DNA of 40,396 nt from JACCYQ01 sp036675565 (lineage in GTDB: Bacteria > Bacteroidota > Bacteroidia > Chitinophagales > Chitinophagaceae), in the NCBI GenBank assembly GCA_036675565.1, contig JAKFER010000309.1:1-40396 (forward strand), read 5' to 3'. The notes beneath the pieces are model-generated. The model was given only the letters and a program-made list of their open reading frames with translations. It was not told the origin of the DNA and searched no databases. Of the stretch, positions 8,967 through 17,551 are shown piece by piece (the first letter of the stretch is position 1; each line of letters starts with the position of its first letter). A program made the translations under genes and the position numbers.

Positions 8967-10145
8967 TTATTCAAAGGATTCTCGAAGCGATTTGTCCCAA
9001 ATAGCCGAATGTTCATTTTTAAAAAAAAGCATGCTGCCACTGATCATACAACTATTCATGAACACGAAATACATAGGAGCGTTTAACCACCGCGGTTTTT
9101 TATTGAATTTGTACAATATGTAACCCCCTAGCGCAAACAAGTAAAAAATTATTTGTGCTACAAAAGTTATTATATAAAAAGAAGAAGGCTCATTTAATAC
9201 AACCAGGAAATTTATGATAGCAAAAATGGGTAATAAAAAAGGGGCGACAAACCATCGCAAAATCCTTCTTGAAAAAAACTGGAAACTTAACGTTGCATTT
9301 TTTTTAAAATTCAATGCCCCATTTAAATAAAGCATGGATTGAAATGCGCCCGCTGCAATCCTTACTTTTCGTTTTCTTTCTTCGGCAAAAGAAATGGACG
9401 GAGTCTCCATGGACCATGCTGTAGGTTCATATGAAAAACGATAACCCATTAATCGCACCTGCATGGAAATTATAAAATCATCTAAAATAATATTTTCATC
9501 CAGCGACCGCCATAGGTCAGTGCGAATGGCAAACAATTCCCCTGCAGCACCAACCACCGAATGAAAAGCTGCATCCTGTCTTTTTAAAAACGATTCATAG
9601 CGCCAATACAGCCCTTCTGCCCTTCCCACTGAAGAAGTCACTGTTTTCAGAATTTTCTTTTCACCAGCCACCCCACCGATACTAGCATCTTTAAAATGGG
9701 AAGTCATCCTCTTAATTGCTTCCTTATTCAACATAGCATTGGCATCACTGAAAAATACAATGGGTGCTTCCACAAATTGAATCGCCCGGTTCAAAGCGGC
9801 TACTTTGCCTTGCCTGGAGGGCATATGTAATAAAGTGATTGAAGGATATTTTTGAACAATGGATTCTGAATTATCATCCGACCCATCGGTTATGCAAATC
9901 ACATGCAATTTCCCGGTTGGATAATCCAGTTCAAGTGTATTGATGATCTTTTGTTCAAGCACCTCAGCTTCATTCCATGCTGCAATAATGATCGTAACCG
10001 AAGGCCATTGGAATCCTTTATCATGGCTCACCTTCGTAAATATTGATTTTACAAAATTGAGCACATACAATATAATGCCATAACCTGCATAGCAATAAAA
10101 TAATACAATCCCACAGATCCAATAAATTATTTCCATAATCGCCAT
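8967..10145 (-). CDS. Membrane glycosyltransferase family 2 (polymer-synthase-like)
   Basis: The 392-residue protein has one N-terminal membrane helix (about 5-35), a GT-A glycosyltransferase domain, and two or three helices near the C-terminus (about 290-375). The GT2 motifs are visible: TDGSDDNS (about 86-93) for nucleotide-sugar binding, SDANAML (about 133-139) as the DxD-like metal site, LDDF (about 221-224) with the likely catalytic acid, and ERKRKVR (about 256-262) in place of the QxxRW acceptor motif. This layout matches hyaluronan/chitin-synthase-like or exopolysaccharide GT2 enzymes that act at the inner membrane; the sugar cannot be predicted. The stop is 44 bases upstream of recG and the gene is divergent from the sugar-1-phosphate transferase, which fits a role in envelope polysaccharide. 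Start ATG at 10143-10145; an ATG three codons later is equally possible. Confidence 0.82.
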   Translation of the reverse strand: MAIMEIIYWICGIVLFYCYAGYGIILYVLNFVKSIFTKVSHDKGFQWPSVTIIIAAWNEAEVLEQKIINTLELDYPTGKLHVICITDGSDDNSESIVQKYPSITLLHMPSRQGKVAALNRAIQFVEAPIVFFSDANAMLNKEAIKRMTSHFKDASIGGVAGEKKILKTVTSSVGRAEGLYWRYESFLKRQDAAFHSVVGAAGELFAIRTDLWRSLDENIILDDFIISMQVRLMGYRFSYEPTAWSMETPSISFAEERKRKVRIAAGAFQSMLYLNGALNFKKNATLSFQFFSRRILRWFVAPFLLPIFAIINFLVVLNEPSSFYIITFVAQIIFYLFALGGYILYKFNKKPRWLNAPMYFVFMNSCMISGSMLFFKNEHSAIWDKSLRESFE

Positions 10146-10216
10146 GTAAAGTAAGTTTTTGACCAGCCGGAAATCTACATTAAAATAAATTATGTCGTTT
10201 ACACAATAACTTTTAG

Positions 10217-10246
10217 TTGCAAGTAAGGGTTTTTCTAATTATTTTG
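10217..10246 (+). promoter_or_regulatory. Candidate Bacteroidota promoter for the sugar-1-phosphate transferase
   Basis: TTG at 10217-10219 and TTATTTTG at 10239-10246 are separated by 19 bases, matching the Bacteroidota sigma-factor architecture (TTTG, 19-21 bp, TAnnTTTG) with one mismatch in the -7 element. The start codon is 40 bases downstream. Confidence 0.4.
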
Positions 10247-10285
10247 CCTGCCTTTTAAACCATCATCCTAACTAAAATTAACTTA

Positions 10286-11419
10286 ATGTACCCCAGTACA
10301 TGCTTATTGCAGCTGAATTTTCACCTGCTTCAACAAATTTCTTATCCATTTATCATAGCCTTTATATCCAGTATTGTTATTATCCCCGTAATTATAAAAT
10401 TGGTAGAAAGATTTCATTTATTTGATAAACCGGATCTGCGTAAAGAACATACGGACCCTATCCCAACATTAGGAGGAATAGCCATTGTCATTGGAACTTT
10501 GTTACCCTTGTTTTTATGGCAACCTTCATTTTCAATTGCAGGATTGTATGTTATGGCAGCTATTGTTCTGATCTTTTTAATGGGTATTGTTGATGATATG
10601 AAGGATTTGAATGCCAGCTTTAAATTATTTATTGAGTTAGCTGTAGCAGCTTTGATCGCCTTTGGAGGTATCCGAATTACATCCTTACATGGATTATTTG
10701 GTATTTATGAATTACCGCTCCTGGTTCAATACGTTTTCACCATCGTTGCGATTGCAGGTGTAACCAATGCCTTTAACCTGATTGACGGTATTGATGGACT
10801 GGCTGGTGGATTAAGTTTAATAAGCCTGGTAACTGCAGGCGCCTTATTACTAATCAGTGGTGATGATTTTTTTGCATTGCTGGCGTTTGCCATGGCAGGT
10901 GGTGTTGCGGGATTTCTTCTTTTCAATTATTATCCCGCTAAAATATTTATGGGTGATACAGGATCTCTTGTTATTGGTTTTATGCTGGCCATACTGGCCA
11001 TACGGTTTATGCAGGTTAATGTTCAACCAGTGGGAGAAATAAATAATATTCCTGTCATTGCTTTAAGCCTGGTTTTGATCCCCGTTTTTGATACGCTCAG
11101 GGTTTTTATATTCCGCATTTTAAATGGCAAATCGGCATTCAGCCCTGATAAAACACATATCCATCATTTATTAACTAATGCCGGGTATAACCATGGCTTA
11201 GTTTCAAGGTTGATTTGTTTTTTTCATTCCCTGATCTTGTTACAGGTAATACTATTTTCTCACCTGGAGCAGGAGTTGGTGCTTTTATCCAGTTTTACTT
11301 TGGTAACCCTGGTAACGCTTGCATTCAAAACAATAGGTGAAAGAAGAATTCTTTTTTTAGAAAAATCATTCAAATTCAGCCTGGGAAAAATAAGTTTATC
11401 ACAAAAAGAAAACCGCTGA
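10286..11419 (+). CDS. Undecaprenyl-phosphate sugar-1-phosphate transferase, MraY/WecA/TagO family
   Basis: This 377-residue polytopic membrane enzyme (about ten helices) transfers a sugar-1-phosphate, probably GlcNAc-1-P, from a UDP-sugar to undecaprenyl phosphate and so starts a surface-glycan chain. Visible motifs are RKEHTDPIPTLGG after the first helix, MGIVDDMKDL (the Mg-binding DD), NAFNLIDGIDGLAGG, MGDTGSLVIGF, and DKTHIHHLL, which resembles the WecA/TagO HIHH loop rather than MraY. The peptidoglycan enzyme MraY is unlikely because there is no murein cluster here. It is transcribed alone and converges with cvfB, with only 9 bases between the two stops. Start ATG; a hydrophobic stretch begins shortly after, as expected. 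Confidence 0.87.
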   Translation: MYPSTCLLQLNFHLLQQISYPFIIAFISSIVIIPVIIKLVERFHLFDKPDLRKEHTDPIPTLGGIAIVIGTLLPLFLWQPSFSIAGLYVMAAIVLIFLMGIVDDMKDLNASFKLFIELAVAALIAFGGIRITSLHGLFGIYELPLLVQYVFTIVAIAGVTNAFNLIDGIDGLAGGLSLISLVTAGALLLISGDDFFALLAFAMAGGVAGFLLFNYYPAKIFMGDTGSLVIGFMLAILAIRFMQVNVQPVGEINNIPVIALSLVLIPVFDTLRVFIFRILNGKSAFSPDKTHIHHLLTNAGYNHGLVSRLICFFHSLILLQVILFSHLEQELVLLSSFTLVTLVTLAFKTIGERRILFLEKSFKFSLGKISLSQKENR

Positions 11420-11428
11420 TATGGTTTT

Positions 11429-12265
11429 TTATTCTTCCAAAAGTTTAATGCCTGTTGAAGTAAAAACAATGGTTTTGTTTTTATAAAGCTGGCCTGTAGC
11501 CATTTTAAATGTCTTCTTGCTCATTCCAAAAAAATCGTAAATAGTTTCAGGGTCAGATTTATCATTATAAGGCAGGTAACCATTAGCCTCTTTTAAAAGT
11601 TGTAAAACTTTTTCAGCCTCTCCACTCACTTTTCCATATCCCGGCTTTCCTGTAACCACGTCAATTTTATTGGTTTCGGGGTAAATCTTTTTGATAAAAC
11701 CGGTTAGCTTATCTCCCACTTCCAACTTTTGAAAAACTTCATTATGATGTAATAATCCAATATGCTTGTTATTAATGATCATTACATAACCCAGGTCTGA
11801 CAGCCTGTATACGATCAAATCAACGATATCCAATTCTTTTACGGTAAGATCTTCATTACTCAGGAGGCGATCGATTTTTTCAGTAGCAGCCAACCTCCCG
11901 GTCATTTCATCCAGGTATATTTTTACCAGGTATTCTTTATCGGGGTACATATCTTTTATCTGTTGTGATTTTGGAACAAACAGGTCTTTCATTAAACCCC
12001 AATCCAAAAAAGCACCCTGCCTGTTACTACCTACTGCTTTTAGTTTTACGATATCACCTAAAATGCCTTTTGGCTTTTCGGTAGTTGCAATAATGCGATC
12101 GTCGGAATCATGATGTATAAACACTTCCAGTTCATCACCTGGTTCAACACCTTGCGGTACGTATCTTTTTGGCAATAAAATGCCTTCTTTTCCATCATCC
12201 AGGTACAACCCGTTTTCCGTAAGTCTCAATACTTTTAAAGTATTATACTTTCCAACTTCTACCAT
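11429..12265 (-). CDS. cvfB: S1-like RNA-binding protein CvfB
   Basis: The 278-residue protein has the CvfB layout: three tandem S1/OB-like domains (roughly 5-60, 67-135, 140-215) and a C-terminal winged-helix (about 225-278, YDFFGMSKKTFKMATGQLYK and KNKTIVFTSTGIKLLEE parts). Typical pieces are GILLPKRYVP, GAFLDWGLMKDLFVP and GFIKKIYPETNKIDV. CvfB binds RNA and affects virulence-factor expression in Staphylococcus; its job in Bacteroidota is not well defined. It lies 21 bases after the cheB stop on the same strand, so it may be the last gene of the sensory operon, though cvfB is a common conserved gene and the link may be fortuitous. Confidence 0.88.
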   Translation of the reverse strand: MVEVGKYNTLKVLRLTENGLYLDDGKEGILLPKRYVPQGVEPGDELEVFIHHDSDDRIIATTEKPKGILGDIVKLKAVGSNRQGAFLDWGLMKDLFVPKSQQIKDMYPDKEYLVKIYLDEMTGRLAATEKIDRLLSNEDLTVKELDIVDLIVYRLSDLGYVMIINNKHIGLLHHNEVFQKLEVGDKLTGFIKKIYPETNKIDVVTGKPGYGKVSGEAEKVLQLLKEANGYLPYNDKSDPETIYDFFGMSKKTFKMATGQLYKNKTIVFTSTGIKLLEE

Positions 12266-12286
12266 ATTTTATTTATACTTTGATTT

Positions 12287-12847
12287 TTAAACCAGGTTAT
12301 TGATATACGGTGCAATTTCTTCTTTATTCAGTATAGCATCTACAGATATTTCATTGATGGCCTGTTGTGGCATATAAGCAACATCTGCCGTACCAGGCTG
12401 CTGAACGATCACTAAGCCATTTTGTTCTTTAATACATTTTAAACCTTCTGTACCATCTGCATTTGCTCCCGATAACAGGATGCCGGCAATGGCATTGGGA
12501 AATGCATCTGCAGCGGATTCAAAGCTTACATCTATGCTGGGCCTGCTAAAATTAATCTTTTCGGATACGTCCAGGGAAAAAGTATTATTTTTTTCAATTA
12601 ATACATGATAATCGGGCGGTGCCAGGTAAATAACACCGGGCAAAATGGCCTGTTTATCTTCAATTTCATTTACAGGTAAGGATGACCGGGATGAAAGCAG
12701 ATCGGCTAATAAGGATTCACTGTCTTTTTTTCTATGCAAAATAATAACGATAGGAAAATCAATATCCTTTCGTAAAACCGGCAATACATCCATCAATACA
12801 TCCAGGCTGCCTGCCGAACCACCGATGACCAACATTTTAATTTTCAT
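12287..12847 (-). CDS. cheB: CheB-type methylesterase domain protein (no receiver domain)
   Basis: This protein is a stand-alone CheB_methylest domain. CheB removes methyl groups from, or deamidates, glutamyl side chains of chemoreceptors. The Ser-His-Asp triad is visible: the Ser in IGGSAGSL, the His in VIILHRKK, and the Asp in LSGANADGTEGL. The usual N-terminal receiver and linker are absent, so phosphorylation cannot control it directly. I set the start at ATG 12845-12847 (186 residues, MKIKMLVIGGSAG). An upstream TTG at 12872-12874 would add nine Lys-rich residues not expected in the family. It sits downstream of cheR and two histidine kinases, without any methyl-accepting receptor, so its substrate may not be a classic chemoreceptor. 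Confidence 0.86.
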   Translation of the reverse strand: MKIKMLVIGGSAGSLDVLMDVLPVLRKDIDFPIVIILHRKKDSESLLADLLSSRSSLPVNEIEDKQAILPGVIYLAPPDYHVLIEKNNTFSLDVSEKINFSRPSIDVSFESAADAFPNAIAGILLSGANADGTEGLKCIKEQNGLVIVQQPGTADVAYMPQQAINEISVDAILNKEEIAPYINNLV

Positions 12848-12987
12848 TTGGTGATTTTTTTGCTTTTTGGCCAAATGATATTATCCAATAATCATCTCTG
12901 TTGGTGTTAAACATAATCATGGCTTATTTCAGTTGGACAAATCATTTGTGAAACATAAGACAGGTCCTCAATTAACCTGGCTAATTG

Positions 12988-13815
12988 TTATCCTTGTTTT
13001 CTCCATATTTTTTCCTTTGCACTAAATACTTTATACTGGCTGGCAATAGGACTAAACCGGATGGTTTCCTTTGTCCCCAATGCCAAAAAGCCTAACTGGT
13101 TTAAACTTTTATCAAAAAGGGTTAAAACCCTGTTCTGTAAATCATTATCAAAATAGATCATCACATTGCGACACATGATTAACTGGAATTCATTAAAAGA
13201 ACGATCGGATACCAGGTTATGTGTTGAAAAAACCATTTTACTGCTAAGGTCCTTATTAAAAATGGCACGGTTATATTTTGCAGAGTAATAATGCGAAAAT
13301 TCATTTTTGCCACCAGCTTCAATATAATTTTCTGAGTATTGTTTCATATGCTGCAATGAAAAAATTCCCTGCGAAGCAATATGTAATACGCCAGGATTCA
13401 GATCGGTAGCATATAAAATAGATTTATGTAACAGGTTGGCTTCTTGTAAAAGAATGGCGGTGGAAAAAACTTCTTCACCAGTGGCACATCCTGCATGCCA
13501 GATGCGGATTAAAGGGTAAGTTGCCAGGATGGGAAATACTTCCTGATGCAACACTTTAAAAAAAGATGGATCCCGGAACATCTCCGTGACATTGACGGTA
13601 ATTTCTTCTACAAATCGCTTCAGGTAAGATGAATCATTTTTTAATCTAAAACGGAATTCAGCAAAACTGGGGAACCTGTCTAATGAAAACAACCGGTTGA
13701 TTCTCCTTTTAAGAGAGGCTTTTGAATATTCGGAAAAATCGTATCCATACAGTTCAACAAGATCTGCGAGCAAAAGCTCCACTTCATTATCTGTTACCTG
13801 TTTTTCTACACTCAT
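12988..13815 (-). CDS. cheR: CheR-type protein-glutamate O-methyltransferase
   Basis: This 275-residue SAM-dependent methyltransferase has the CheR N-terminal all-alpha domain (about 8-75, with YGYDFSEYSKASLKRRINR) and the catalytic domain. The SAM-binding loop is IWHAGCATGEEVFSTAILL (about 112-130), followed by ILYATDLNPGVL, and the late motif LIMCRNVMIYFD. ITVNVTEMFRD is the usual CheR motif between the two domains. The 132-base upstream gap separates it from the hybrid kinase on the same strand; cheB follows after a further 140 bases. Pairs of CheR and CheB beside hybrid kinases are known in many environmental bacteria, where targets are often unknown. No MCP gene lies in the window. Confidence 0.9.
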   Translation of the reverse strand: MSVEKQVTDNEVELLLADLVELYGYDFSEYSKASLKRRINRLFSLDRFPSFAEFRFRLKNDSSYLKRFVEEITVNVTEMFRDPSFFKVLHQEVFPILATYPLIRIWHAGCATGEEVFSTAILLQEANLLHKSILYATDLNPGVLHIASQGIFSLQHMKQYSENYIEAGGKNEFSHYYSAKYNRAIFNKDLSSKMVFSTHNLVSDRSFNEFQLIMCRNVMIYFDNDLQNRVLTLFDKSLNQLGFLALGTKETIRFSPIASQYKVFSAKEKIWRKQG

Positions 13816-13947
13816 TATTATAGTCTAAATGGTCAGCAGTGTTCTTAAAGAATTATATTATAAATAATCATTCCTTCTTTCAAAATGATTCATTTCTGCA
13901 ATAATCTACTGATTTAAACAAAAACCATTTACCAACATGTGCAAAAC

Positions 13948-16900
13948 TCATTTCCTGGCAAGGTTTGTATCGAACAACCATACCCGCAACAGTGACAATA
14001 GTTGGTCTATATCAATAGGTTTTGAAATATAATCAGAAGCCCCTGCCTCAATGCATTTTTCCCGGTCACCTGTCATTGCTTTGGCTGTAATGGCAATGAT
14101 TGGCAGGTTGCGGTTACGAGGATCCTTCCTGATTTCCCTGATTGCTTCGTAACCATCCATTTCCGGCATCATAATATCCATCAACACAACGGAAATATCT
14201 GGATTTTCGGCCATCTGGTTCAGGGCATCCTTTCCATCAATAGCCGTAATAACGGTCATTTTATGAGCCTCTAAAATCTTGCTCATGGAAAATATGTTCC
14301 GCACATCATCATCTACCATTAATACTTTTTTATTGGCCAGCACTTCGCCCAGGTTGCCAACTTTATCCGTAAACCGGGGTGATTTTGATTCTTTACCTTC
14401 TTCCACAAGATGGAGGAATAATGAAACTTCATCCAAAATGCGCTGGTAAGAATGCGCCGTTTTTATCACAATAGAATCTGCGTATTGCTTAATTCTGGTT
14501 TCTTCTTTTTTGGATAAACTCTTACCTGTAAAAATGATCACCGGCAAATTTTCGAATCCGGGCTGGCTTTTTACTTTTTCCAATACTTCGTAAGAATTCT
14601 GAGCCGGAATACCCATATCCAGTATCACACAATCAACATCCTTTTTATTTAATGCATCCACACTATCATTTACATTGGTTGATATTTCTGAATTTACCTG
14701 GCAGGTTTCAAGAAAATAAGAAAGCGCTTTTGCATGCTTTGGATTTTCTTCAATGATCAATACTTTTTTGCTTTTTTTATCCAGCACCATTTCTATCTTC
14801 CTGAATATTTCATTTAATTGCTCCAGTGCTACGGGTTTATTGATAAAATCCACAGCTCCCCGCATGATACTTTCTTTCTTCACCTGCTGCGATGACATAA
14901 TGTGAACAGGAATATGCCGGGTATCCGGGTTTGATTTCAATTCTTCCATTACCTGCCAGCCATCTTTAACAGGCAGTTGTATATCCAGCAAAATACCGAT
15001 TGGCTTATACTTAAGCGCCAATTCAATGCCTTCATCCCCCCGAACAGCAACAATCCCTTTGTATCCTTTTGAATGCGTATAATCTAATAATGCTTTGGCA
15101 AAATTGGTATCATCTTCAACAATCAATATGATTTTATCATCCGCTTTAGTGGCTGCACGATCATCTGGTATATTGGGTGGGATCGGCAGGCTAACGTTTT
15201 GTTCCATTGAAATGACCTGCGGCATTACATCTTCATCAATTGTTTCTTTTTCGACTATTGGTGATAGTTTGGTTCCGGTGTGTGAAACCGGTATGGTTAC
15301 GGTAAACTGGCTGCCCTCTCCGGGACTGCTTTTCACCGAAATTTCTCCACCCAGTAACCTGGCTAACTGGCGGCTGATAGATAAGCCCAGCCCCGTGCCC
15401 CCAAAATTTCTCCGGGTAGAACCATCTGCCTGTTGAAATGCCTCAAAAATAAGATCCTGTTTTTCTGCCGAAATTCCTATGCCCGTATCAATAACTGAAA
15501 AATCAATGAATCCATTTTTATTAGCCGTTGGAGCTACACGTAAACTTACAGAGCCGGTTTTTGTGAATTTTAATGCGTTCGAAACCAGGTTTTTTAAAAC
15601 CTGCTCCAATCGCATTTTATCCGTATCAATTGTTCCCGGAACATTTTCATCAACCTGTATATTTAATTCAATATTCTTTTCCCTGGCCACCGGTTCAAAT
15701 AAAGTTTGCAAATCGTAAACAATTTCATTTACAGAAACCTTATTAATTTCCATTTCCATTTTCCCGGCTTCAATTTTTGACAGATCGAGGATCTCATCAA
15801 TCAATAATAACAATCCCTGTCCTGCACTTTGAATAACTTCAGCATATTCTATTTGCTGTGGTGTGAGGTTTTTTTCATTGTTATCCGATAGCAGCCTTGA
15901 TAAAAGCAAAACAGAATTCAATGGCGTTCTGAGTTCATGCGACATGTTGGCTAAAAACTCTGATTTATATTTTGTGGTTATTTCAAGTTCCTCAGCTTTC
16001 TTTTTGATTTCAACATTTCGTTCAGCAATCATTTGATTTCTTTCTTCAAGCAACCTGGAACGTTCTTCCATTTCCTGGTTAGCCTGCATCAATTCTTCCT
16101 GCTGTACTTTCAACTCTTCTTCTGATGCCTGTAATTTTTGGGTTTGAGCTTCCAACTCCGCATTGATATTTTCTAACTCATTATGTTGCACCTGTAATTC
16201 TTCAGACTGTGCCTGGGTTTCGCTTAACAGTTCCTGCACTTTTTCCCTGTTTAGAGCCATATTAATAGCAATTCCAGTATTGTATGTTACAGCTTCAAAA
16301 AAGTCTTTTTCGTTCTGTGAAAAATCATGCATGGCCGAAATTTCCACAACGCCCATTACCTTTTGATTGTATAAAACAGGGAATACATAAATGCTGTGTG
16401 GTTTTACTTTGCCCAAAGTAAAACTTATGGCAAAATCATTTTTTGTTAGTCCATCCAGCATAATTGGTTTTCCTGTTTGGGCTACCTGGCCCAAAAGACC
16501 CTGGCCTTTTTCAACATATTTGCGGACACTGTCATTGTCAATAGCATAACCTGCAGAAAATATCAAATCATCCTGGTGTAGCAGGTAAAATGTACCAGAC
16601 TGGCTGTTTGTATATTGGATGATGGTTGATAATACCGCTGTCGTAAGGTTGTCAGTATTTTTATCACCCAGCATTTCTTCATTTAATTTTGCAATGCCGG
16701 TTTGCAACCATTCTTTTTCTGATAGAATTTCAAAGGATTCATCCAGCGATTCAGCCATTTTATTTAACGATGTTCCAAGCGAACCTAATACATCCTGTCC
16801 TTCATCATTAACCCGCACTTTATAATCGCCAGCAGATATTTTTGTAGCAATGGACTGAATAATTTCCAGCCTGGAAGAAGTTTCCCTGTCTTTTTGTAAC

Positions 16901-17541
16901 AACTCATTTTGCAATTCAACCCTTTGGTTAAAGTCACTATTCACTCGCAAGAACGATATAACGGTTACCAATATGGCAAGTAATGATGCAACCAGTATTA
17001 ATACAGGTGTAGAATTGGCAAATTTATTAAGGGTTTGTGTTCTTGCATCGAGCAGGAGGTTTTCACGATCCGACATCCTATCAATTACCAGGCGGGATTG
17101 ATTCATTAGTTTGTTTCCATCCAGCATGTTTTGAGTAGTTATCGGTAAGCCATTTTTTTTCTGATCGATTAATTTTTGCAAAAATTCCAACCTTTGATTA
17201 ACGAAACTTTTTAAAATCAAAGCATCGGCTTTTTGATCTTCATTATCAGAAATAAGTATTTCAATATTATTGATACTGCTTAATGTATTGGTGCGCCCAA
17301 CTTTGTAACGTTCCTCGAATTCTTCTTCCCCGGTTATAAGGTAACCACGCTGACCGGTTTCCGCATCTTTTAATTGGGATACAACTCTTTCCAAGCCTTT
17401 AATTACTTTATTGGTATGGTTCACCATTTCTGTACTTTCCAGCAGGTTATGAATACTGATATACGAAGCAACGGCACTTACCAGTAAAAGCAACAGGGAA
17501 ACACTGTATCCAATAAATAAATTGCGTTTAAAAGAATGCAT
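13948..17541 (-). CDS. Hybrid histidine kinase: CHASE3-HAMP-GAF-HisKA-HATPase with three receiver domains
   Basis: The 1197-residue membrane sensor has, in order, a first helix (about 7-29); a periplasmic CHASE3 domain (about 35-175, with DAETGQRGYLITGEEEFEERY-like core); a second helix (about 178-198); HAMP (about 200-270); GAF (about 290-425); a long coiled coil rich in Glu/Gln (about 430-525); HisKA with SHELRTP (phospho-His near 535); and HATPase with DTGIGI and GGTGLGLSI. Three receivers follow, with phospho-acceptor Asp near 853 (LLDIQLP), 975 (ILDMGIP) and 1122 (LMDIMMP). The second receiver has EE where an acidic DD or ED pair is usual, and a short divergent loop. The kinase starts 10 bases after the upstream REC-PAS kinase stop, so the two are surely co-expressed. 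The signal sensed is unknown. Confidence 0.92.
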   Translation of the reverse strand: MHSFKRNLFIGYSVSLLLLLVSAVASYISIHNLLESTEMVNHTNKVIKGLERVVSQLKDAETGQRGYLITGEEEFEERYKVGRTNTLSSINNIEILISDNEDQKADALILKSFVNQRLEFLQKLIDQKKNGLPITTQNMLDGNKLMNQSRLVIDRMSDRENLLLDARTQTLNKFANSTPVLILVASLLAILVTVISFLRVNSDFNQRVELQNELLQKDRETSSRLEIIQSIATKISAGDYKVRVNDEGQDVLGSLGTSLNKMAESLDESFEILSEKEWLQTGIAKLNEEMLGDKNTDNLTTAVLSTIIQYTNSQSGTFYLLHQDDLIFSAGYAIDNDSVRKYVEKGQGLLGQVAQTGKPIMLDGLTKNDFAISFTLGKVKPHSIYVFPVLYNQKVMGVVEISAMHDFSQNEKDFFEAVTYNTGIAINMALNREKVQELLSETQAQSEELQVQHNELENINAELEAQTQKLQASEEELKVQQEELMQANQEMEERSRLLEERNQMIAERNVEIKKKAEELEITTKYKSEFLANMSHELRTPLNSVLLLSRLLSDNNEKNLTPQQIEYAEVIQSAGQGLLLLIDEILDLSKIEAGKMEMEINKVSVNEIVYDLQTLFEPVAREKNIELNIQVDENVPGTIDTDKMRLEQVLKNLVSNALKFTKTGSVSLRVAPTANKNGFIDFSVIDTGIGISAEKQDLIFEAFQQADGSTRRNFGGTGLGLSISRQLARLLGGEISVKSSPGEGSQFTVTIPVSHTGTKLSPIVEKETIDEDVMPQVISMEQNVSLPIPPNIPDDRAATKADDKIILIVEDDTNFAKALLDYTHSKGYKGIVAVRGDEGIELALKYKPIGILLDIQLPVKDGWQVMEELKSNPDTRHIPVHIMSSQQVKKESIMRGAVDFINKPVALEQLNEIFRKIEMVLDKKSKKVLIIEENPKHAKALSYFLETCQVNSEISTNVNDSVDALNKKDVDCVILDMGIPAQNSYEVLEKVKSQPGFENLPVIIFTGKSLSKKEETRIKQYADSIVIKTAHSYQRILDEVSLFLHLVEEGKESKSPRFTDKVGNLGEVLANKKVLMVDDDVRNIFSMSKILEAHKMTVITAIDGKDALNQMAENPDISVVLMDIMMPEMDGYEAIREIRKDPRNRNLPIIAITAKAMTGDREKCIEAGASDYISKPIDIDQLLSLLRVWLFDTNLARK

Positions 17542-17551
17542 CCAGTTAGAT

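Noticed and set aside
12848..12874. A nine-residue N-terminal extension of CheB from TTG 12874
   Set aside because: It adds Lys-rich sequence before the natural MKIKMLVIGG start; an ATG is available at 12845-12847.
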